Origin: Metopolophium dirhodum
Lineage: Eukaryota > Arthropoda > Insecta > Hemiptera > Aphididae
Direction of reading: 5' to 3'
NCBI RefSeq assembly: GCF_019925205.1
Contig: NC_083565.1
Location: 15,156,241-15,220,240, forward strand
DNA: 64,000 bases
Shown: piece by piece, positions 27,822 through 40,496 of the stretch
How positions within the stretch are numbered: position 1 is the stretch's first letter
Layout: each line of letters begins with the position of its first letter
Position numbers and translations under genes: made by a program
The notes under the pieces: model-generated
Databases searched by the model: none
Told to the model about the DNA's origin: nothing
The model's input: only the letters and a program-made list of their open reading frames with translations

Positions 27822-28335
27822 TAGAGTGTCCCATAAAGTGCACAACTTTTAAATCTGCCGCCATTTCTTAAAAAAAATTGTTTGGCAGCCCTGTTCTTAT
27901 AATTTTTAGTATCTACTATTACTCCGATTTAATTAGTAGTTGTTTACATAGACCTATTAACTAATGGACAGCGCTTAGAGAGAGAAACCAGTGTACGAGA
28001 TACGAAAGAGAAAGAACTATGCGTTTGGGAATATCACGGAGGACCATTTACATTAAGTTTTTTCATCCATAGGTATTATCAATATTATAGCCACGATATA
28101 CATGTAAAACACATAGTTGAAAAACCATAATGTAAATGGTTTTCCATGATATTCCCAAAAGCGTAGTTCTTTCTTTCTCACTCTATCTTGTCCTCATGAG
28201 TTGCAGGCAGGATGGTGTGGTATGCGCTGTCTATTAGTTTATAGGTGTTGATAAGTAATTATAAGAACAGGGCTGCCAACAAAATATTTAGAAAATGGCG
28301 GCAGATTTAAAAGTTGCGCAATTTAGAACACCCTA
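27822..28335. mobile_element. Foldback (long inverted repeat) MITE
   Basis: The element is an imperfect palindrome along nearly its whole length. Left GTGCACAACTTTTAAATCTG with CCGCCATTT and GGCAGCCCTGTTCTTATAAT is mirrored on the right by ATTATAAGAACAGGGCTGCC and AAATGGCGGCAGATTTAAAA. Inner arms also pair (GGACAGCGC with GCGCTGTCT; CCATTTACATTA with TAATGTAAATGG) about a centre near 28075. Outer ends TATAGAGTGT / ACACCCTATA suggest a TA target duplication. RNA from this locus would form a long hairpin, a plausible small-RNA source. Confidence 0.78.
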
Positions 28336-30688
28336 TACGTACCTATTAGGTACATTATTATTTATTATATTATACGAGTAATATACAAGATCGGTCCAGT
28401 AGTTTTGGAGTTTATTCCGGACAAAGACGTGACACGGGATTTGTATGTATAAGATTATAGTTGTTGTTAAAAAAAAAAATACTTTTCGATTTAAAATTAA
28501 AAATTAAAAATTAGGTACAACTTATATTCAGCGAATTGCTTGAATTGTTGCAATTCCTCTAACAACCGTAGAAATAATTATAAATCCTGGTCGTACGTTT
28601 AGATTTATTATTGGCATCAACAGGCCCAGATATAACCACCGACCTACCGGAGTTCAACTTGGTATACCAGTCTAAAGTCTGATAGGTTAAGTATAAAATT
28701 GAATTGGCTTAACTTATTTTAACGAATTTAGGGCTGGTAAAAGTTCTTTAACTCGGTCATCCGGTACTTACCCTATCCAGCATAGGGCGTCAAAGTGTTT
28801 TTAGTTCGTTCAGAGACACTATAAATACACTATACGACTAACATATTAATTTATTGAACGGCAATAATACCTTCAAATACACTATATTATTATGGTAAAA
28901 TATACGATACAACGTTAAACTTTCATCGATATTTCTACAATCAATTACTACCTATATTACATTATTAATTATAAATTATAAATACAAAACTTAATATTAT
29001 AATATAGGTATAGTATTTTCATAGAATAAATAAAAAAACGAAAACAATAAAAGAAAAAAAATTCTGGGGTTATAATTATTTAACTGGCTCATAATTCTTA
29101 TACCAGTGTTTTACTACCTACTATGTTATTTTTTATCATCTCTCTATTGAACTTTATGTCCTTGTGGTATTACTCTATAGTTTTAATGTTCGTATTTTAA
29201 ACGATTTCGTATTCATTCACGTGAATTCTAAACAATTATTTTTTTACATAGCTCAATAATTATTCTCAGAATATCATTTGACAGTGATGTAGGTACAATA
29301 GGTATTGTGTATACCTACTAGTTCAGAGCATAATGTCCCAATCGATACTTATACAACAACAATATGACAGTGCGCACAGTTTAAGGTGGTTTTTGAATTT
29401 ATGAACACTTCATATTAATGAATAACTTTTCACAATATTGCAAATTAGAATTATTTAGAATTATTGAGACTTTAAACTTTTTTCTAATTATTTATTTAAG
29501 TATTTTACGTGTGAATTAGTTTCATGTAAATTAGTTTGATTATTTTCTCCAATTAAAAAAAACCAAACCATATAAAAGTTAAGCTAAGTCGTTTTTAAAA
29601 TGTATATACAATTGTTATTAAATACTCAGCTTCCGTGGACACGAGTGGAGCAATAAAACGAGTGCTCAAAAATCTACAAAATGTAGTATAATAGATACCT
29701 AAGTTATACTTGTGTCATATCTGAATACTTTAAATTATGGATATATTTTGTTAGTTCAATCAATAAATATTGTTTTTAATTTTTACTTTTTTAATCGTAC
29801 AGTTGTTCCACATTCATCATAACATTACTACACTTTATTGTTTATATCACAACAATTAAAAAATGTAATTAATACAACTGAAATTGTATATATTAGCGTT
29901 TAAAAAAAAAACACAAGTAAGTCATGCATAATATAATACTTACTTCTTTACAAGGACCTATAATTACAGAACGCATATGGGCGTAAACAAATTTCGTACC
30001 TACTTTGATTTAGTAAATTTGAATTACTAATTTGCATAATAGTATCACAGAGTTATTAATCAAATTCTATTGTTTGGACATACTATGATATGCACTGTAA
30101 GTATATTCGTGTACGCTTTGTAGGTAATGCATTATACGATATATATTTGAGCACCTACTCCAATTTGACTGGCCAAAACTTTAATTAATGTGAGCGAATT
30201 CTAGGTATTTACTTTGATTATTCGTCATTTGTCGCCTCGTTAGTAGGTATAACGCAATGTTGAAATAGCGAAGGGCGATTATTCAAAACGTACTATTTCT
30301 ACTTCACAATTTTTTTCCGGAATCGCGATTGTCTATTATTACTAACTTGTAGAAACATTCTAAAGTAATTAAAAATTTGATAATAAAAAAAATCACTGAT
30401 TTAGTTTATGATGTAATTTTTTGTATAATTGTAATTTTAATGTCGTAGTTCATAATTTAAATTACCGAATTGCATAAAAACGTCGTATTTCCGAGTTTTT
30501 TTTTTTAAATAGTGCGTTTTGGTTAGGTTTAAAATAAAAAAAATGAAGTTATTTTAACGTAAAATAATAATAAATTTAAAACCATATTGAAACTTTATTT
30601 AAGACTTGTAAATAATTTTCTGTTTTAAAAAAAACAGTGCAATATATAAAAACATAAACATTAATTAATTAATTAAATTAATAAATTA
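28336..30688. other. AT-rich non-coding DNA
   Basis: No gene, transposon end or RNA recognised. Confidence 0.6.
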
Positions 30689-31168
30689 TTAGGTACCTAA
30701 ACGTTTTGTAATAATATTTGGATTTAGTGCGATTTGCACATGTTTAATACCGAATATAGAATAATTACCACGGAAAATACAACTTTTAATTTGATTTGTA
30801 AGTAGTTTGTTTGGCCCAAATGTTAAGTATGGAAATGGTACGTTATGTAACAAATTAGGTAACTCAAACTTTTGAACACCACTTATCATGGCAAATAGTT
30901 CGGTTTGGTAAAATTTGACCATTTGATATCTTGTCAATTTGATTCAATAAATAATCGATATATGACTCGATGTAGATTTTGGGTATAATAGTGGGTATAC
31001 GTTTTGAAATGTTTCCTCTTTTGGTCGAGCTTTAATTTTTTTTTTGATTATCTGTTTAGACGTTTTCCAATATTTAGAAGATTTTATTCATATATTTGAA
31101 AAAATATTTAACTGCTGAAAAATATCAAATGTGTTGGATGAAAATTGTTTTTCACTCCACGTACACAT
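30689..31168 (-). pseudogene. Probable decayed gene; takeout/JHBP-like resemblance is tentative
   Basis: One minus-strand frame runs from an ATG at 31168 to a TAA at 30691-30689 with only two interruptions, both TGA (31090-31088 and 30946-30944). Random AT-rich DNA would give a stop about every dozen codons. The last 80 codons are the most protein-like: ISGVQKFELPNLL, then VPFPYLTFGPNKLL, then CIFRGNYSIFGIKHVQIAL. This pattern (G[VI]xxxxLPxL, then an amphipathic strand with N[YV]xIxGIxxVxI) is reminiscent of the takeout/juvenile-hormone-binding-protein superfamily, but I see no second Cys pair and cannot confirm it. Alternatively it is a live gene with short introns removing the TGAs (for example AAAG near 31045 or CAG near 31118 as acceptors). 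No signal peptide is visible. Confidence 0.4.
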
Positions 31169-32739
31169 ATAATATGTAGATATGTAAATTATAGGTCGTG
31201 TCGGTATACAACTACACTAAACCGTAGGTATATTAACTATAAGTGAAAATATATATAATGTAATGCAATTTGCACGTGACAACGGTAGAAATACAATATA
31301 AATTAATTTAGGTATACAAATATAGGTAATATAATATTACGAATAATTAGTCCAACGCTTGATCTATTTAAATCGTTGAAATAATGTTTAAATTTAAATT
31401 TAATATACTTAATCAAAATATTCGATTACCGGAATTGAAATCGCAACCCTTATCGCGAACACGAGCAGAATACGTACACGGGCGTATTATAATATTATTT
31501 ATAATTTATTGTAATATAATAATATTTCGTTATATCATTTTGTTTTCCATAACGACGGCAACGAAGACCAATCGCACGCGCGCAAACTTGCACGCCTGGG
31601 CCGAGTAATACATATTACATTTCCCATATTATAATATAATATTATTACATTATATTAGCCGTGAATTTGCATTTAAAACCCATTTTAATTACCTCCACGG
31701 CGGCGGCTGCAGGTATATTATATACGCGCGTATTATAGTGGTCACACACACGCACGGTCGTGCAGGTGGACATCTGTGGCGGTGTGTTTGGGGGGGGGGG
31801 GGGGAGGGCTAGTGGTCGAGAAGTCGACGATAACAATAAACTTATAATATTATAATTTTGTAATAAATTCTACTGCGTAGTTATTTCGTAATATAAGCAC
31901 TCGAAACGCGCGCACTTTGGATATATTTTAAGGGAACATTTTGTGTGCCTCTGACAGGGCTGGATTTGGGAGATGTCTGCGTAAAAGCTGCAGCCCAGGG
32001 GCCCCCGCAGTTTTGTAATTTATTATTTAACGTTATAAGAGTAACCCACACCCACATAGTAATATGGGTTGTCTCCGTCTTGCAAACGTAGGTTTAGATA
32101 TTAAAGAAACGGATGGGCCCTTCCTATATTAATTAATATAATACGGGAAACTACGTTGTAGTACTATTACCGAATAGAGTACTCTAGATACCCGAGGGTT
32201 GGTAGTGGTTACTGTATGGTTATTATGAGTTGATAATATTACAACATTGTTTTCTGATAGGCAATTGATTAATAATAAAAAAAAAATTTAACTTTAAAAT
32301 TTTAAATAAAAGTATTAGTTTGGTACATTTAAACCTATTAACTAATATTATATTAGTTATCTAATAATATAATATTTCAATATCTGAAATATTATTCATC
32401 AGTTTAAAAATAGATAACTGCTTAGATAATGCTCTCTTTTAAGGCAAACATATTATTATATCTATGCATATATAGCATGCCAAATTGTACGAATAATTCA
32501 TTTTAATGCGTTTGTTTTTAAATTTTAATGATTTGATATCAAACTTCATTTTTTGCCAAACAACTTTTGTACAGTTATCTATAGAGCATAATATTTAGGC
32601 CGTAATTAACGTGGTAATAATATTGACAAAACAATTAGCAATGTTCTCCCATCAGTCAACAAAAAAAAAAAAAAAACTAAACTAATATTTTTGATTTTAT
32701 TGCAATGACGCAATTTATTTTATATACGTAATAAAAATT
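31169..32739. other. Non-coding DNA with a possible transposon end
   Basis: CAGGGCTGGATTTGGG at 31957 followed by CAGCCCAGGGGCCCCCGCAG has the look of a DNA-transposon terminus, but no partner end was found. Otherwise AT-rich. Confidence 0.45.
31790..31804. repeat. Homopolymer of 15 G
   Basis: TTTG then G continuous to 31804, followed by AGGGCTAG; G-quadruplex capable. Confidence 0.95.
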
Positions 32740-33092
32740 ACTAAAACGTCTTCTATAGACACTTGCCGTGTATAGATTATACTAATTAATTTGTAGAAAG
32801 ATAGTATTTTTAAGGGGGTTATATAGAACTCTAGAAACCCGTGTCCGCCACAACAAGTGCATTGTACGATATATTGTCAGTAAAAAAAAACTGAAACTAT
32901 GATTCTCGATGTATATCACAATTTCTTCAATACTAAATGACTATAACAATATTAATCTGTAGATTGTAATATATTCGCGGTGTATTTATTATGAATACGA
33001 ATGATGCGATTGATTCCTGCAGATTGTATAGTGAAGACATTTTCAGGGGCGTTGTATAGAGCTCTAGAGACCCGCGTAGGTACGCCACTGCC
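32740..33092. repeat. Diverged tandem duplication with ACTCTAGAAACCCG motif
   Basis: AGGGGGTTATATAGAACTCTAGAAACCCGTGTCCGCCAC (starting 32813) recurs at 33047 as AGGGGCGTTGTATAGAGCTCTAGAGACCCG followed by TACGCCACTG, about 234 bp apart in the same orientation. The second unit ends like a TIR element (GCCACTG), so these may be two right ends of one transposon family. Confidence 0.45.
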
Positions 33093-34489
33093 GGTGCAAT
33101 ATTATAATTTAAATTTTTAAACGTGCGTATATGATATTTTAAACTTCGGCGGTAAAAATTATATACTCGTTTCGTGTGCGCTCCCCTTCACCCTCCCACT
33201 GCCAACACTATGCACACTCTGCCGTCCGCGTGCTGCCGATGACAGACGTTTAACGACGGACTGTATACATATTATTACGTGTATATACCTACACCTATAT
33301 ACTATTATATATGTTATATTATAAACATGAAATATTTTTTAATATAATAATATTATTATTATTATTATTATACCTATACCTAACGTAATATTATATTAAA
33401 GGTACGATATGTTGTGTAGTCATGCCGCAGAGTTGCAGGGCCTCGTCCGAATCGCCGCCGCCGAGACGCGCTCACTGACGGATTAATTTTCACACCGTTC
33501 GGTTTCGGGTTAATTAAAATTTACACACGCGCGTGTATAAGTACATGTGCGTGTGTTATATATATTTTTTCTACGAGTGTGTATGGAGGAGTACACACAC
33601 ACACACACACACCTGCTAATATCAGACTTAGAATATATAGGTACGGAGATAATATGTGCATACCGTATAGTATAGGTATATCCGGTTATAATAATACGCC
33701 GTATAAATACCGGACGATCCGTTCGTTTTCGGTTTTAAATTTAAATTTCCAGTTCATATATTATAGCTGCATGCACGAAACGCGCTGTGTCCTTCCTATA
33801 ATATGTATAATATAAAAAAAATACCTGCAAATATCATATAAGCAGCGCGTCCGAAGTCAGAGGTGTAACACAATACGCATTAAAATATTTTGTGTAGTTA
33901 CCTTTAATTTAAAATGGATAATGGAAGTATATTTCACAAGATGAAAATCGCAAGGGTCGAATTAAGGGAAATTTTAGAGTAACGGAAAATGTCGTATTTT
34001 GAAAGAACTATTTAAAGAAAAAAAGTATTTGTTAGTTAGTTGAAAATATTTTATAATAAAGAAATATTAAAACTATAGTGATGTAATAATTTTTAAGCGG
34101 TGGCTCCACAGACGCGGGAAGTGGGCTGATAAGGGACTAAATCTTTTTCTATACATCGCTGCCCCTACCTGGTACCTAATACACATTTATTAAGAACTCA
34201 AAAAGGTAACAACACGTTTGAATTCAGCTAAACCGTTCTATCGATTTTTGACTTGTCAAGTTTTGAGGCGATTTCAATATAAATTTATTTAATGTACGCG
34301 GAGAGCTAACAGAAGTAAATTAATTTCGACCACGGTGTTTATATTTGATATTAAGACTGTTTTAGATAACTTTAAAATAATATGACGTAGAATATGTATA
34401 CATAAATACTACACTGCACGTTGTTTTTAACACTGGCGTTTAACCGGTTACTTCAGGCGATGGAAATGATAAATTTCAATCGCACCGCC
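33093..34489. other. Mixed non-coding DNA with a small CpG patch
   Basis: GCCGCAGAGTTGCAGGGCCTC to CACTGACGG (33424-33481) is GC-rich. On the plus strand an acceptor-like GCCGCAG followed by LQGLVRIAAAETRSLTD and TAA is possible, but the upstream tract is weak. CA repeats at 33593-33612. Confidence 0.35.
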
Positions 34490-34634
34490 GCGCCACACCG
34501 TAACTAAGAACAAGATGTGCGTGATGAGTATTTGACAAGCTCCGAGTCATCGAGCAACAGTCCACTGCACACCACAGTTGTTGTCCATCAAGTGTTAAAA
34601 ACGATAATCAACTATTAACCAAGACATTCGAAGG
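34490..34634 (+). other. Possible 5' untranslated exon
   Basis: A stretch of balanced composition (CGAGTCATCGAGCAACAG, GTTGTTGTCCATCAAGTG) ends with ACATTCGAAG|GTAGGAAC, a usable donor. It has no ATG-initiated frame of length, so if transcribed it would be a leader exon. The support is only composition plus one donor. Confidence 0.2.
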
Positions 34635-34787
34635 TAGGAACCGTCAAAAACAAAAAATTATGTTTTATACATAATATTATTATAAACCTATTAATTATAC
34701 TCTCGTTTTTCAGATAAAATAATAATATTACAAACGGGCTTTTCCATCGATTTGCCAGCCGATACCGGTTTAGGCTGAAACACTGAC

Positions 34788-36117
34788 CACCCCGGTCTAT
34801 TTAACGCAACACGTATTATTTCAAAAAGCACTAACGTTTTTGAAAATATTAATTTTACATAATCTTAAGGCGTTACAAAACAACATTTTTGGGAAAAAAT
34901 TATATTTTTTACTAATGTCTTTTGTTATAATTTTGTTAAGTTTTTCCCTTTTCAGACCGACGACAGTCATTTTTATTTCATATTTCGAATCAGAATATAA
35001 TTCGATGTACCTACTTCGAATCATAAAAATCAAATTTTGGACAAATACCTAATCCATTAGTTATTAGTAGGACTGGAAATGTAATGCCCTATAAAACCCT
35101 AAAAAATGCTTAAATGTCCTAAAAATTCTAATTAAAGAACTAAAAAAATGCTGGTAAATTGTTATTATTTTTAATAAATTGTAAAATATGAGTGATAGAA
35201 AAAAGTGATTAAAATAATTTTTATGTAGGCTAAACTTCAACTTGGATTTCTTTTAATCTGAAAAATAATTATTTCCTTATATTATTCTAACTATTTTAAA
35301 AGATTTGCATTATATTTATTTAACTGTACACTCTGAACTGTTACACTGAATCACCAGAGATTGTCTAAGATATTCGAATAAAACGATCATCTGTTATCCC
35401 CCGGTAAATTTTTGTAGATAGAGAATCTCCTTTCAACGTCTACCGAAGTGATGGGTGAATATTTGAAGAACGCCAAATCATTTATTGTTATATAAAAATA
35501 TATAAATTTAAACAAAACTCCTGTTAGCGTGTTAAATCTTAAAATAAAATTTCAAGTTTGAATTTCAGACCCGAAAACTCCAATAATTCCCTAAAAACCC
35601 TATATATTGCCCTAAAATATTAAGAAAATGACGTTAAAATAAAAAATTGTCAAAAAATGCAAAATAAATTTTCTTATTTTCATTCAAAAGTACATGTTAC
35701 GGATTTCGTACCAGGCGAGCATCGTACCTCTGGAAAAAAAATGAAAAGTGTATCGACATACCAGCCCTAGTTATTAGTATTTTAAGTTTAGATGAGCGGA
35801 ATATAATATAGTGCACTAACATTTTACATTTTATCTAACTGTGTACCACTCTATTCCTCTCATCAAACTTAAAATTTTTATAATTTATAAATAACTCGTT
35901 AAAAATTTGATTTTTATGTATCACAAAGTACTACAAAAAATATTCCGCATTGGAATAACCTTAACTTTGGAATTAAACAACGCTTTTTGTCATTGACAAA
36001 GGTAAACATTTAAAAAATAATGAAAAATATGTTGTTTGCTAGCGACTTATTTTCAAAAACACTAATATTTTTTTGAAATAATGAGTTTCTTACGTTAAAT
36101 GCATCACCCGCTATTAT
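34788..36117. mobile_element. Long-TIR MITE interrupted by a hAT-like element
   Basis: The left arm from about 34799 (ATTTAACGCAACACGTATTA) pairs with the right arm ending near 36100 (reverse complement ATTTAACGTAAGAAACTCAT). The match continues through ATTATTTCAAAAA and GTTTTTGAAAAT, giving an imperfect inverted repeat of more than 50 bp. The outer end reads GCATCACCCGCTATTATAG. Related copies lie at 17571-17945, 45100-45300 and 48540-48776. Removing the nested insert at 35068-35769 leaves a 620-630 bp element with no coding capacity. Confidence 0.6.
35068..35769. mobile_element. hAT-like non-autonomous element nested in the MITE
   Basis: The termini are TAGGACTGG and CCAGCCCTA (reverse complement TAGGGCTGG). 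They are bounded by identical 8-bp direct repeats GTTATTAG at 35060-35067 and 35770-35777, the duplication length of hAT transposition. The 702-bp interior contains no ORF of useful length. Because the flanks rejoin into one copy of the surrounding MITE, the insertion is younger than that copy. Confidence 0.72.
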
Positions 36118-36961
36118 AGTGTGTATATATGCTTACAACCGACTCGGCCGACCTTTCCACACTCGGAGCGAGGTGTACATCAAAACCTATAGGAGCTGTA
36201 TGTGTATATATGTAATTTATTAATATTATACCTACTACTTAGACAATAACTTTACATTTTGTGTATATTTTACTTTAACACGATAAAAGGGTTAGTGTAA
36301 CATCAAATTAAATTGTCTAATTAAATTATTTATATTAAAATATTATGTTTTATTTGTATAACATTTCAACACATAATATTATGAGAAATATCGCCCTTAC
36401 ATGTTGAAAATTGTTGTTAGGCGTATAACCGTTATAGGTGTGTAAAATAACATCAGCAAAATATATAATATAAGCATAATAATTTATATTTTAATTGTTG
36501 TACATTGTATGATGTATGGCTGGTATTTGCAGGTATAGTGGGAAATTGTGGTTTTGTTATTAGTACGTAGATATGCATCGAAATCACACCACATACACTT
36601 TATGCTCGATAAAAATACATTCAAAACGTTGTACACTTGTATTTAATTTGTCTTTAAACGCGTCGAAATCAGGTTTTTGTAAAAAAAATTAAAAAAATTC
36701 CAAACCAAATTCTTTTAGAAGTATAGGTACTTGTTATGCAACAGTAGGTACAAAGTTGTTTCTCTGTAATATTATGATTATACATATAATATACATTTAA
36801 CCCTAGCTATGTACAGATAATACGATAGCAATGTACATAATATAACGATAGCGGGAATTATTCAAATGATAGTAGGTGTATATCAGTATATTTGTATATT
36901 TGTGACTTGTATTTTGAATATTTTTTTTTTTTATTATTATTATTATTATTCAATAAACGAT

Positions 36962-37009
36962 GCAACTGAGGTGGAAGTAATACTATATAGTGGTTCCCAC
37001 CTCAGTTGC
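36962..37009. repeat. Perfect 13-bp inverted repeat (hairpin)
   Basis: GCAACTGAGGTGG (36962-36974) and CCACCTCAGTTGC (36997-37009) are exact reverse complements separated by 22 bases. The GC-rich stem contrasts with the surrounding AT-rich sequence. No transposon ends are recognised around it. It is short for an animal pre-miRNA. Confidence 0.75.
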
Positions 37010-37459
37010 GATACCACACGAAAAAAAAACAAGGTATATTATTATTTATATTTTATACCATTTATGTATATACTAAATACAGTGATGTGCTAGGGGGTGG
37101 GGGTAGGGGTTATATCCCCCAATTATCTTTTTTTAATTTAAATTAATCCTTATTATAGATCAATACACAACATACGCTTATGTACATATGTATATACTTT
37201 AAACGATTTTTGGGGGCTTGACACATAAAGCCTTTTATTTGTGTCTTTGGTATTACTACCATAATACATTTTTATGTACCTATTTAAGAGATTAAATGTC
37301 AAGTCTGTGTACACGTAGTTACGCTTTATAATTTTCACGGTCATTGTTTTTACATTTAAAATTTTTTTTTTTTCAAATAAATATAGCTATTGGGCATAGG
37401 AGTAGTAAATGTGGTGTAGCTATATTATGAAAATGTTGGATATATTTAAATTTGACTTT

Positions 37460-37650
37460 GATAATGAACTTGTAAAGACCATGATATATACTGGTGTACA
37501 CGCCCATTACTTCCGACGAACACTGATAAAACGAAACACACACAATTCAAATATAACACTTTATTACTGTTTTATTCTACTACAGTGACCGCATCACACT
37601 ATCAATGTCACAAAGAAGAACCCAACGACCACACCTCTATCTTATTTATT
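37460..37650 (-). mobile_element. Possible retroelement 3' end or LTR fragment
   Basis: On the minus strand, GTGGTCGTTGGGTTC is followed by CACTGTAGTAGAATAAAACAG and TAATAAAG (polyadenylation-like signals). Then comes a short U5-like stretch ending GGCGTGTACACCA. The arrangement and composition resemble the R-U5 part of an LTR, but no paired copy is present. Confidence 0.25.
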
Positions 37651-38926
37651 ATACTAATTTAACATTGTTTTTTTTGTCTACTAAAACTTTTTGAATAAGG
37701 AACTAAATTGAAATATTGTTTTCTTAACCTAGTTTTAAAGTCAAATAAAATTGTATTTAAAAAAATCAAATTTTAAAAGCAACAAACCTTTAATCTAATA
37801 TAAACATACACGTAATATATTGCTTAATAGAACAATATTAAAAAAACGATGACTTATGGCAATTTGAAAAATTGTACTACATTACTCTATTGTAAATGAA
37901 AATGACAAATTAGTTATATTGCTGTTTATGATATTAACAATTAAGTACCTATATAATATTTACCTTAAATTATAATATAGTACATTTAGTGTTGTATTAG
38001 TATTGTACACGCCGCTCGATGTGTTAAAAGTTAAAAACCGATTGATGTACAACTACTTAAAAAAAAAACCTGTTAAAGTATTATTTTTAAGTAGCGGAAA
38101 CGAATATTTTGTGTTTCGGGGAAAACGATTAGGACACACGGATGGTATAATACGTATAATCATAAAAATCAGAACGTAAAAGTCGGACCCCTTTTCATTT
38201 CGCTCGCATAAAATAAAAGGTGGTTCTATAAGATTAAAGATTGATTATAAGAAAATACGTGCTTGGAAGCTAAGACAAATCAACGTGTTATCGTTAGTTT
38301 CACATAGAATTTGTATGTTCTATAATTGATAAATATAACATGTTGGTGCTCATGGAAAATTTTCGAAAACCACGATTCGAGTGTTGTATGGATAAGAGCA
38401 GAATTCCCACACGAGTCTTCTCGTCTATTCGTATAGATGTACTAGCGATTAGCCATTCATGATATTAAATTAAAAAAAATTAAATTCCTCCTCCTAAAAA
38501 GTGTGATCTGATCTCCTATAATCTACACGTAGGACAACGTCATATTATTATTCATCGTTTAATGCATGTGCTGTTTTTGCATATACATATATACATGTGT
38601 ATTTTATTTTAACACATAGTTATGCATATTACGAAGAGAGCGATTCATAATATATAATAAAACATTATACACACACGACGCCAGCTCGTCTTGCCGCAAA
38701 CGTTTTTTCTCCTCTAGCCAAAACGTCAAACGTGGTTCCGTGCCATCATAGTCAGCCAAGTGTTAACACGAAAGATATAAAGCGATAATAATAGTAATAA
38801 TATTATTTTCGTTTTTACTCGGATAAGTTTTTGTTATACGGCGGCGACCGATCGTGTTTTTTCAAGTGACTCAAAAGTTGCGGACGTTATACTATTGACG
38901 TGGGGTGCGCGCGTAAAGCTGTCGGT

Positions 38927-39741
38927 TATACAGAGTGATTCACCAAGTTTATTCACCATTGTGTCCTTAACGTTTATTCTAACTCGTATACTTATACTTG
39001 TAGGTATATATAATGAACACTTATTTTTAGAATTCTAAAGTAGGCTCAAAGACCCTATTTCGAAATTGGTATGTAATTATTAGATTTCATACTACTTTAA
39101 GGAACATCCTGTTGTGATATACATTTCTTTTTTAAAATAAGAATCAACATTTTTATCTTTTTACTGTAAATTTTTGAATGGATGGTATTTGAAATGGTAT
39201 ATCTAAATCAAAATTTGAACGAATAGTTTCTCAAATATCAAGCTTTATTTACCAAGGATAATACTATAATAGTCCTTATGGCATAGATACATAAGATTTT
39301 AAAAAAAATGTTATATTAAATATATTTTAGTCTACTAGGTAAGCATTTATTATACTCAGTCAATTTGTACAAGCTATTTAAGTCTTTATTAATTAATATA
39401 AATTATCAGATTATTATAGGACCCATATTTTAAAATTGTATTATATTATATTTTAGAACTTAAGGTTTTCCGGGGAGCTCAGAAACTACTAGTTTAAAAT
39501 TCGATTTATATACAATCAGCGCCATAAAAATTACATTAAAATGGTAATTCTGATTTGAAGTAAACTTGTTTTTTAATGCTACAGGACACTGCTTAAATCC
39601 CATAAAAATCAAAGTATTTGAAAATATGGTCCGTGAGCCGTATGCTAATAAATTTAAAATACCAGAATTTTAATTAATACATTATTAAAGGAAAATATAG
39701 GGGTGAGCATTTTTGGATTATCACCCTATTCGCTCTGTATA
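38927..39741. mobile_element. TIR element (TATACAGAGTGA ... TCGCTCTGTATA), 815 bp
   Basis: Termini TATACAGAGTGATTCACC and, reverse-complemented on the right, TATACAGAGCGAATAGGGTG. No coding frame. An internal segment around 39090-39250 (AACATCCTGTTGTGATATAC, later ATCAAAATTTGAACGAATAG) resembles 50430-50570, implying a second, poorly preserved copy there. Confidence 0.55.
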
Positions 39742-40387
39742 ATAATACCGATGCTATCCACTTTCAGTGTCAAACTTTAGTTGTCATAATTTATTTTATA
39801 TGTAAATAATGATTGGCGTGTTATCCGATACAATAATATACCAGTTTTGAATTCCTGTTAAGTTCTGGCCCGCTCGCATAGTCGTGATTAGGATTATTCA
39901 AAGGACTTGTAATGTAAATATCTGAATTTATAATATTAGTTTAGTTCGAAAAGGAACTCCCAACTTCGGAGTTGATCCACTACCTACTACAGGTCAAATT
40001 ATACGATTGTCGAACTATATAAACATTAAACACAGGTAGGTATAAAATATAGATGTTTAATATTGACTATTGTATACATTTTATTATAGTTTACTTTTAT
40101 TAATTTATATTAATTAACAAATCGCGCGTCAACTATTGTACATTTAACTGGTTTTAGGTAAATATATACAATATAATATTATCTAGTATAATATGCATTG
40201 AAATTGGATTTACACAAATTCAATTAGTTTTGTTTCCAGTTGGCGCAACAATTATTCAAAAAAAAATATAGTAACAAAATATTGACCAGCAGCTCTAATT
40301 TGGTCGAGTTTTATTCAATTTTCGTTTTCTATTAAATAAAGTAATTTTAGAAAAAGTACCTATATTTTTATATTTTAAAGCATCAGG
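39742..40387. other. AT-rich non-coding DNA
   Basis: Nothing recognised between the 38.9 kb TIR element and the TA microsatellite. Confidence 0.6.
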
Positions 40388-40458
40388 TTAAAAATATATA
40401 TATTTTATATATACATATATATATTTTATATATTATATTTATATATACATATATATAT

Positions 40459-40495
<37 letters not shown>
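40388..40495. repeat. Long (TA)n tract with internal TATATTTTATATATACATA units
   Basis: Nearly pure alternating TA over 100 bp. The second half is an uninterrupted (TA) run from about 40462 to 40492. Confidence 0.95.

Positions 40496-40496
<1 letters not shown>

Noticed and set aside
30689..31168. TGA as selenocysteine or reassigned codon
   Set aside because: The confident gene at 5.9-9.2 kb does not test this, but nothing else suggests recoding and no SECIS-like structure was noticed; decay or splicing is simpler.
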